From: Actinoplanes regularis
Lineage (GTDB): Bacteria; Actinomycetota; Actinomycetes; Mycobacteriales; Micromonosporaceae
Assembly: GCF_900188005.1 (NCBI RefSeq)
Contig: NZ_FZNR01000015.1
Location: 169,046-233,045 of the forward strand
DNA length: 64,000 nucleotides
Reading direction: 5' to 3'
The position numbers and the translations under genes were made by a program. How positions within the stretch are numbered: the stretch's first letter is position 1; each line of letters starts with the position of its first letter. The notes under the pieces are model-generated. The model did not search any database and was not told where the DNA came from. It saw only the letters and a program-made list of their open reading frames with translations. This document shows positions 59,018-64,000 of this stretch, in pieces.

Positions 59018-59163
59018 GGGGTCTCCTCACGCGACTGAACAAAGGTTGTGACGGCAGGACACGTTGCCCGTCGGCCCTCAGCGTAAACATCGAGAGCCGC
59101 GCCGGTCGGGGGTTACCGGTCAACCACCAGCCCTTTCGCGGCACTCCTCGACTTCGCCGGCGC

Positions 59164-60747
59164 TCAGCCGTAGATCGCCCGCTGTGCGCCGCTGACGGCC
59201 GCGCGATAGGCGCCCCCGAACAGCCCACGATCCCGGGCCAGCGCCGCCCGGGCCGCGTTCGCCCCCGGTGCGCCGTGCACCCCACCGCCCGGATGCGCCG
59301 ACGAGCTGCCCAGGAAGAGCCGGTCGACCGGGGTGTCGGCGCGCCCCAGCCCCGGAACCGGCCGGAAGAACAGCTGCTGGAAGGCGGCCGACGTCCCCCC
59401 GCCGAGCGCCCCGCCGACCAGTGACGGGTTCTCCCGCTCCAGGTCACCCGGCGCGAACACGTTCCGCCCGACGATCCGGCCGCGGAACCCGGGCGCCTGC
59501 CCCTCGATCACCGCCTCGATCCGCTCGACCCGCGCGGCGATCTCCTGGACCGACCATTCCGCCCGATGTGGCAGGTGGGTGTACGCCCACGCGCTCTCCG
59601 TCCCGAACGGTGACCGGCTCCGATCAGCCGTGGTCATCTGCCCGAGCAGCAGGAACGGATCCTCCGGGACCTCCCCGGTCGCGATCTTCGCGGCGTACCG
59701 CGTCAGCCCGTTCAGATCCGCTCCCAGGTGCACCGTCCCCGCCCCGCAGACCTCCGTGTTCGACCACGGGATCGGTGCGTCGAGCGCCCAGTCCACCTTG
59801 ATCGTCGCCCCGTCCCAGCGGAAGTGCGCGAGATCCTCGACCATCCGGGACGGCAGCCATCGCTCGCCGACCAGGTCCAGGAAGAGCGCCGGTGCTGGCA
59901 CGTCCGCGATCACCGCCCGGGCGGCCCGCCAGTCCCGCCCGTCCGCGGTCCGCACGCCCATCGCCCGCCCACGCGCCACCAGGACCCGGCTCACCGGCGC
60001 GCCGTAGACGATCTCGCCGCCCCGGGCCCGCAGCCGGTGTACCAGCGCCTCGGTCAGCTGTCCGGCCCCGCCGACCGGCACCGGCCAGCCGACCTGCTGG
60101 CCGAGCATGGTCAACAGCCAGCCGTACACCCCACCGCCCGCCTCCTCCGGCGACAGGTCGGTGTGCAGCGCGCACCCGGCCAGCAGGACCTTGGCCCCCT
60201 CCCCACGGAACAGCTCCGATCCCAGCTCGCGTGCCGAGAGCACCATCCGGCGGCCCAGCCGCAGGGAATCCGCGACGCCGAGGCCGCGAGCCAGGCCCAG
60301 ACCCGCCCGGACCGGTGGGAACGGCCGCAGGATCACGTCCAGCATGCGGCCGGAGACGGCGGTCCATTCGTCGTACGCACGCCGCCACCGCTCCCCGTCG
60401 CCCGCCGCGAACTCCTCCAGCGACGCCATCGTCCGCGCCAGATCGCGGTGGAGCGTCGCGGAGCGCCCGTCCGGCAGCAGGTGCGCGAGAACGGCCGGCG
60501 CGTGCGTCCAGGTCAGCCCGTACCGGTTCAACTCCAGGTCGCGCAGCACCGGGGAGGCGTACCCGAGCGGGTAGAACGCGCTGAACAGGTCGGAGACGTA
60601 TCCGGGGGCGGTGATCTCGCCGGACCGGACCGCGCCGCCCGGCGCCCCGGTCGCTTCCAGCACCCGCACCGACCAGCCCGCGTCGGCGAGCAGATTCGCC
60701 GCCACCAGCCCGTTGTGCCCCGCCCCGACGACGACCGCGTCAACCAT
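59164..60747 (-). CDS. FAD-dependent oxidoreductase, phytoene desaturase-like
   Basis: 527 residues. N-terminal dinucleotide-binding motif VVVGAGHNGLVAANLLADAG followed by LEATGAPGGAVRSGE, and the C-terminal CrtI-family motif SSSAHPGGGVHGAPGANAAR. Related to phytoene dehydrogenase/pyridine-nucleotide oxidoreductase family members widely spread in actinomycetes; no carotenoid genes are nearby, so the substrate is open. ATG at 60747 (MVDAVVVGAG), with a possible GTG at 60762. Confidence 0.88.
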   Translation of the reverse strand: MVDAVVVGAGHNGLVAANLLADAGWSVRVLEATGAPGGAVRSGEITAPGYVSDLFSAFYPLGYASPVLRDLELNRYGLTWTHAPAVLAHLLPDGRSATLHRDLARTMASLEEFAAGDGERWRRAYDEWTAVSGRMLDVILRPFPPVRAGLGLARGLGVADSLRLGRRMVLSARELGSELFRGEGAKVLLAGCALHTDLSPEEAGGGVYGWLLTMLGQQVGWPVPVGGAGQLTEALVHRLRARGGEIVYGAPVSRVLVARGRAMGVRTADGRDWRAARAVIADVPAPALFLDLVGERWLPSRMVEDLAHFRWDGATIKVDWALDAPIPWSNTEVCGAGTVHLGADLNGLTRYAAKIATGEVPEDPFLLLGQMTTADRSRSPFGTESAWAYTHLPHRAEWSVQEIAARVERIEAVIEGQAPGFRGRIVGRNVFAPGDLERENPSLVGGALGGGTSAAFQQLFFRPVPGLGRADTPVDRLFLGSSSAHPGGGVHGAPGANAARAALARDRGLFGGAYRAAVSGAQRAIYG

Positions 60748-60805
60748 GTCCACATCCCGCACGTTAGCCACGTTTAGCCCGCATCCGCGCGGGCACCTCG
60801 AGATC

Positions 60806-61204
60806 ATGGAACGGGGAAACAGCAAGCACGGCGCGGTGCTCGACGAGTGGATGGCTCAGGAGGTGCGGGACATCTTCCGAAGCCCCGCCGGCAGCCGTGC
60901 CGAGGAATGGCACATGCCCGAGCCGGCCGGCGATGACCAGCCGGAAGTCGCCATGGCACCCAACGGCGACTTCGGCCGGAACATCCCGGGCGGCGTCGGC
61001 AGCACGCAGGGCGAGGCGTTCAGCCGGTTCGGGAGTTTTCTCGGCCGGTCCGCGTTCCCGGGCGACCAGGCCGCGCTGGAGGCCTCGGCGCGGGCCATGT
61101 CCGCTCCGGACGACGTGATGCGGCGCATCGCGGCCCTGCCGTACGACAGAACCTTCCAGAACGCCGCCGAAGCATGGAGAGCAACCGAGGGAGGAAGCGC
61201 GTGA
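60806..61204 (+). CDS. DUF2795-family protein
   Basis: 132 residues. The start ERGNSKHGAVLDEWMAQEVR and the AEEWHMPEPAGDDQPEVAMA region match small actinobacterial DUF2795 proteins. The C-terminal half (from about residue 80) is helical (LEASARAMSAPDDVMRRIAA LPYDRTFQNAAEAW, in two segments). Its stop overlaps the start of the SRPBCC gene (GTGA), so the two are co-translated. Function unknown. Confidence 0.78.
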   Translation: MERGNSKHGAVLDEWMAQEVRDIFRSPAGSRAEEWHMPEPAGDDQPEVAMAPNGDFGRNIPGGVGSTQGEAFSRFGSFLGRSAFPGDQAALEASARAMSAPDDVMRRIAALPYDRTFQNAAEAWRATEGGSA

Positions 61205-61665
61205 GCACGGTCACCGAATTCGTTGACGTCAACGTCCCGGTCCGAACCTGCTACGACCAGTGGACCCAGTTCGAGGAATTTCCGCGCTTCATGGAGGGCG
61301 TGGAGGAGATCCAGCAGCTCGACGACACCCACATGCACTGGAAGACCCACATCGCGGGGATCACGCGGGAATTCGACGCGAAGATCACCGAGCAGCTACC
61401 GGACGAACGGGTCGCCTGGACCGCCACGGAGGGCGAGAAGCAGGCCGGCGTGGTCACCTTCCACCGGCTCGACAACACGCACACCCGGGTGACGGTTCAA
61501 CTCGATTTCGATCCGCAGGGCTTCATGGAGAAGGCCGGTGACAAGCTCGGCCTGGTGGATCGCCGGATCAAGGGCGACCTGCACCGCTTCAAGGAGTTCA
61601 TCGAGAGCCGCGGTGGCATCGCCACCGGTGGCTGGCGGGGCCAGGTGGATCGGCCCGATGCCTGA
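61201..61665 (+). CDS. SRPBCC-family polyketide cyclase/dehydrase-like protein
   Basis: 154 residues with the START/Bet v1-like fold: TVTEFVDVNVPVRTCYDQWT, FEEFPRFMEGVEEIQQLDDT, HWKTHIAGITREFDAKITEQ, RVAWTATEGEKQAGVVTFHR, and a long C-terminal helix (DRRIKGDLHRFKEFIESRG). Such proteins bind hydrophobic ligands; they are often annotated as cyclases but also occur with stress genes. GTG start at 61201 after GAGGGAGGAAG. A terminator follows. Confidence 0.88.
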   Translation: MSTVTEFVDVNVPVRTCYDQWTQFEEFPRFMEGVEEIQQLDDTHMHWKTHIAGITREFDAKITEQLPDERVAWTATEGEKQAGVVTFHRLDNTHTRVTVQLDFDPQGFMEKAGDKLGLVDRRIKGDLHRFKEFIESRGGIATGGWRGQVDRPDA

Positions 61666-61685
61666 TCCACACCGATCGCACCGCG

Positions 61686-61713
61686 GAACGGCCGCCCTTC
61701 GGGACGGCCGTTC
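61686..61713 (+). terminator. Hairpin terminator after the SRPBCC gene
   Basis: GAACGGCCG and CGGCCGTTC are exact inverted copies around a CCCTTCGGGA loop-stem, about 20 bases beyond the stop. It lacks a long T-run (GCTTCG follows). Confidence 0.75.
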
Positions 61714-61816
61714 GCTTCGCCGTCCGCCAGGGCCCTCGATCCGTTTTACGGTCGCGCCACCGGGTAACGCCGGTCACATGGCACAGCACACCGCAGGGCC
61801 CAGCGGACCGCGGTGA

Positions 61817-62590
61817 TCAATGTGTTCGCGGTCGGGCCGGCCCACTCCGGCGCAGGACCACGCTTCCCATCCCGGCCACCGCGCGGACCACGTAACGGTC
61901 GGCGGCCAGGGGCCAGCCGGCCTCCTGGAAAACCGCGCCCGTCGGCGTCCCATTGTTCATGACCCACGGGGTCAGAACCGATCCAGCGCCCTGATCCAGG
62001 TGGATCCGGAACGGCGCACCCGTCCTCGTCGCCAGGATCGCGGTGCCCACCCCGCCGGTGAAGGTCACCGAAACGGTGCCGTCCGGGTCCGGCAGCGAGA
62101 CCTCGGCCAGCCCGGAGGCACCGAGATCCACCCGGCTCACCCTGCCGTCGCCCAGGTCCAGTTGCTGCTCCCCCGCCCCCGCGGGCAGCCGGATGTCCCA
62201 CCGCACATCCCGGTTCAGCACGATGCGTACCTCGTCGATGCCGTTACCCTCGGTAGCCCGCAGGTGTACGGCGACCCGGCCCCCGCGCCGGACGACCACC
62301 GGCGCGACCCCCGAGCCCGGCGCGGAACTGACCCGATAGAGCAGGCCGGGCAGGGTGGCCGTCTGAACGCGCACGCGACTGGCCGCGTCGCTCACCGTGA
62401 GCCACGCGCCGGTCCGATTCAGCAGCGGGCCGGTCAGAACCCGTTCGCTCGCCGACGGCGCCGGGCTCGGCGCCGGGTCCGGCGGCGGCCCGGAACTTCG
62501 AGAAGATCCCGCCAGTACGGCCCCCACCAGCGCAGACACGCCGACCACGGCGGCTGTTGAGCGGCTTCGACGCAAGACTGGAGGCACCAT
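61817..62590 (-). CDS. Secreted beta-rich protein of unknown function
   Basis: 257 residues. N-terminal signal/TM (STAAVVGVSALVGAVLAGSS), a Pro/Ser linker (PPPDPAPSPAPSASE), then many short beta strands (TVSDAASRVRVQTATLPGLL, VRIVLNRDVRWDIRLPAGAG, LDLGDGRVSRVDLGASGLAE), resembling DUF4097-like beta-solenoid proteins. No catalytic motif seen. ATG at 62590; the ribosome-binding site is weak. No informative neighbour. Confidence 0.7.
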   Translation of the reverse strand: MVPPVLRRSRSTAAVVGVSALVGAVLAGSSRSSGPPPDPAPSPAPSASERVLTGPLLNRTGAWLTVSDAASRVRVQTATLPGLLYRVSSAPGSGVAPVVVRRGGRVAVHLRATEGNGIDEVRIVLNRDVRWDIRLPAGAGEQQLDLGDGRVSRVDLGASGLAEVSLPDPDGTVSVTFTGGVGTAILATRTGAPFRIHLDQGAGSVLTPWVMNNGTPTGAVFQEAGWPLAADRYVVRAVAGMGSVVLRRSGPARPRTH

Positions 62591-62627
62591 CGGACAACTG
62601 AGAATCGGCCGAACGGGTGACGGCGAA

Positions 62628-62864
62628 TTGGACTTATCGCGCCAGAATTTCCGGGTGCGATCTGCTGGATTCCTGTCTGAACGTCAGCGCCGCTTCGCGT
62701 GGCTGGGCTTCTTCCTGGCGGCCTTCCAAGCGCCGGTGGCCGCGAAGGTCATCGATGACGCGTCGTGGTTCTTCGCCGTCGTCGTCGCCCTCGTGGTCGC
62801 GACGGTGATCATCGCCGACGATGCCCAGCGTCGTCGCCCGGCACCCGCCGACTACCCCGAGTAG
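62628..62864 (+). CDS. Small two-helix membrane protein (start uncertain)
   Basis: About 69-78 residues: an Arg-rich N-terminus (FLSERQRRFAWLGFF), two hydrophobic helices (LGFFLAAFQAPVAAK, SWFFAVVVALVVATVIIA) and a charged end (DDAQRRRPAPADYPE). Start could be TTG at 62628 or GTG at 62655; neither has a strong ribosome-binding site. Third-position GC is high as in real genes. It diverges from the secreted protein. Possibly a real small gene of unknown function. Confidence 0.45.
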   Translation: MDLSRQNFRVRSAGFLSERQRRFAWLGFFLAAFQAPVAAKVIDDASWFFAVVVALVVATVIIADDAQRRRPAPADYPE

Positions 62865-62975
62865 CCTCTCGGCGCCCTCGCCTCGCCGTCGCCGTCGCCG
62901 TCGGCCGCCGGCTCGCTCTGCTCATCCCGGCGGAGTTTCATGCCCCCCGGCCCCATGGGTACACCCGGGCGCCCT

Positions 62976-63117
62976 GGCGGCCATAGGCACACCTGTTCAC
63001 AGAGCCTCGGGGCCTCGGCAGCCATAGACACGCCTGTTCACGTAGTCCCGGGGCCTCGGCGGCCATGGGTATATCTGTTCACCCGGGCAGAGCCTCGTGG
63101 CCGCGGCGGCCATGGGT
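62976..63117. repeat. Imperfect tandem repeat, four units of 41-47 bases
   Basis: Units start with GGCGGCCAT or GGCAGCCAT at 62976, 63017, 63058 and 63105 (periods 41, 41, 47); the first three continue with a variant of CACACCTGTTCAC and a GCCTC-type end, and the fourth is partial. The last unit overlaps the C-terminal codons of the neighbouring gene. A degenerate earlier partial copy (CCATGGGTACACCC) lies at about 62954. Confidence 0.7.
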
Positions 63118-63606
63118 ACGGCGCCGTTCCTTGAGTTCGGCCTCGTAGAGGTGCCGCCGGCCGCCGGCCAGCTCGTTCCTGGCATCCCGTTCCACTTGCT
63201 GGAACTCGCTGTAGTACCCGTCGTCGAACTCCTCGACGAGCTGGAACGTCCAGCGCCCCGGAATCACGTTGCGCCCGATCAACTCCCGCTCGATCCGTTC
63301 CGCGATCGCGGTCTGCCCGGCCTGCATGAACAGGGACACGGCCTCATCGAGCATGAAATCCGCGCTTCCGGTGAGCTGGTGCACCGAGTACAGATGCCCG
63401 CGCACCCGTTCCACGGTTTCCAGCGCCTCACTCAGCTTCCCCAGCGCCTGCACGGTGACGTCATCCACCGACGCCGGCCGCCGATGCGCCCTGTCCGGCC
63501 CACCGTTCTCCACGCCCGACCGCCGATGCTCCCCGTCTGGCCCGCCGCTCTCCGCCCCTGACCGCCGATGCGCCCTGTCCGCGCCGCTGTCTTCCGCGTC
63601 CGCCAT
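63079..63606 (-). CDS. Uncharacterised protein with N-terminal 14-residue repeats
   Basis: 175 residues. ATG at 63606 gives MADAEDSGA, then D-R-A-H-R-R-S-G-A-E-S-G-G-P, a second copy with small changes, and half of a third (residues 10-44). A conserved-looking helical domain follows (ALGKLSEALETVERVRGHLY, LYSVHQLTGSADFMLDEAVS, FQQVERDARNELAGG). This kind of domain is known to me only as a hypothetical actinobacterial protein. The C-terminus is basic and is encoded across the tandem DNA repeat. Confidence 0.72.
   Translation of the reverse strand: MADAEDSGADRAHRRSGAESGGPDGEHRRSGVENGGPDRAHRRPASVDDVTVQALGKLSEALETVERVRGHLYSVHQLTGSADFMLDEAVSLFMQAGQTAIAERIERELIGRNVIPGRWTFQLVEEFDDGYYSEFQQVERDARNELAGGRRHLYEAELKERRRTHGRRGHEALPG
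63475..63579 (-). repeat. In-frame 42-base repeat, 2.5 copies
   Basis: Encodes the 14-residue units of the adjacent gene (two full copies and half of a third), keeping the reading frame. The repeat units differ by a few substitutions, so they are not a recent exact duplication. Confidence 0.75.
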
Positions 63607-63963
63607 CGGACCGTCTCCATTCCGCACCCATTCGGATCCCGTCTCCCTACCCTGGTTCGCCCCTTCCCGAACAACGCCCGCTTCGCCTCGCTGTCCCCCG
63701 CAGGCGCCGCCGACCCACCCCAGCCGAGGATCAAGAGGGCGCACGGCGCCGCGTTGCCCACGTTGGTTTCCGCGTTCACAGTCGCAGCAGCGCCAGGAGC
63801 CCGGCTGGTCACGATGGTTCTATGAGCGGCCCCGATACCCCCATGGCAACCAGCCCGACTCGCTCAGCTGGGCCCCATAGCCCTCAAACACTGGCGACAC
63901 AACCAGGTCACGTCCATGGGCGTGGTGTAAGAGTCGGCCATCGCTGATCCGTGTGGGTTGATG
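63607..63963. other. Right-end gap with no supported gene
   Basis: 357 bases. I find no convincing gene, hairpin or promoter. A short plus-strand frame starts at an ATG near 63822 (MSGPDTPMATSPTRSAG) and stops within about 40 codons; it could be a real start interrupted by an insertion or just chance. Confidence 0.4.
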
Positions 63964-64000
63964 CTATGCGGCGATCTCGGCGGGTTCGGCTGCTTCGGTG
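63964..64000 (-). CDS. Possible C-terminal end of a gene running off the window (transposase-like edge)
   Basis: On the minus strand the last codons read T-E-A-A-E-P-A-E-I-A-A and then TAG (63964-63966). Only these eleven codons are in view, so the product cannot be identified. The Ala/Glu ending and the sequence just outside it (GTGTAAGAGTCGGCC at about 63925) suggest to me the end of an insertion element, but this is a guess. Confidence 0.25.
   Translation of the reverse strand, partial: TEAAEPAEIAA

Noticed and set aside
62976..63117. CRISPR array
   Set aside because: Units are imperfect, contiguous and have no unique spacers; no cas genes are present.

Overview
The window is GC-rich (roughly 70%), with strong G/C third-position bias, GTG and TTG starts, and many 4-bp ATGA/GTGA stop-start overlaps. 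Gene content points to a filamentous actinomycete, most likely Actinoplanes or another Micromonosporaceae genus. This rests on recognising protein families and gene order, not on a database search.

The left half (about 7.2-34.6 kb) is a conserved actinobacterial chromosomal core. Its order, hisS - MBL hydrolase - cyclophilin(s) - rel - apt - secF/secD/yajC - ruvB/ruvA/ruvC - yebC - pdxT - pdxS - pimA - acyltransferase - pgsA - HIT protein - thrS, matches the Mycobacterium tuberculosis Rv2580c-Rv2614c region as I know it. These genes cover translation (hisS, thrS), stringent response (rel), purine salvage (apt), Sec export (secDF-yajC), Holliday-junction resolution (ruvABC), vitamin B6 synthesis (pdxS/pdxT) and phosphatidylinositol mannoside synthesis (pgsA, pimA, acyltransferase). 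Departures from the ancestral order are two tandem cyclophilins on the opposite strand, pdxS diverging from pdxT, a membrane protein with a sigma-factor-like region, a Uma2-type protein, and an EF-G2 / FAD monooxygenase / TetR block between pgsA and the HIT gene.

Upstream (0-7.1 kb) lie a Ser/Thr kinase whose extracellular domain resembles a family 2 cellulose-binding module, preceded by a LacI-type palindrome; a cyanophycin synthetase/cyanophycinase pair with an unusually long overlap; and a divergent HxlR regulator/thioesterase pair with an inverted-repeat operator.

The right half (34.6-64 kb) is accessory. It holds an ADP-ribosylglycohydrolase, an OmpR-type two-component system, a large secreted protein that looks like a metalloprotease with its HExxH destroyed, fused to FN3 and ricin-type lectin domains, adenosine deaminase, a methyltransferase, an aldo/keto reductase, a cold-shock protein, a cell-envelope membrane-protein cluster (DUF4235, DUF3618, holin-like, MscS, DUF1206), a GH3 glycosidase, RecQ, a LuxR-type two-component system beside an ABC-2 exporter whose ATPase gene is frameshifted, a glycosyltransferase, a phytoene-desaturase-like oxidoreductase and several uncharacterised small proteins. 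The last kilobase has imperfect tandem DNA repeats, a protein with 14-residue repeats, and possibly the edge of a transposase gene. I saw no rRNA, tRNA or CRISPR array.

The most noteworthy items are the degenerate metalloprotease-lectin, the CBM2-like kinase with its LacI-type site, the overlapping cyanophycin genes, the dispersed intergenic repeat downstream of two terminators, and the broken ABC ATPase.
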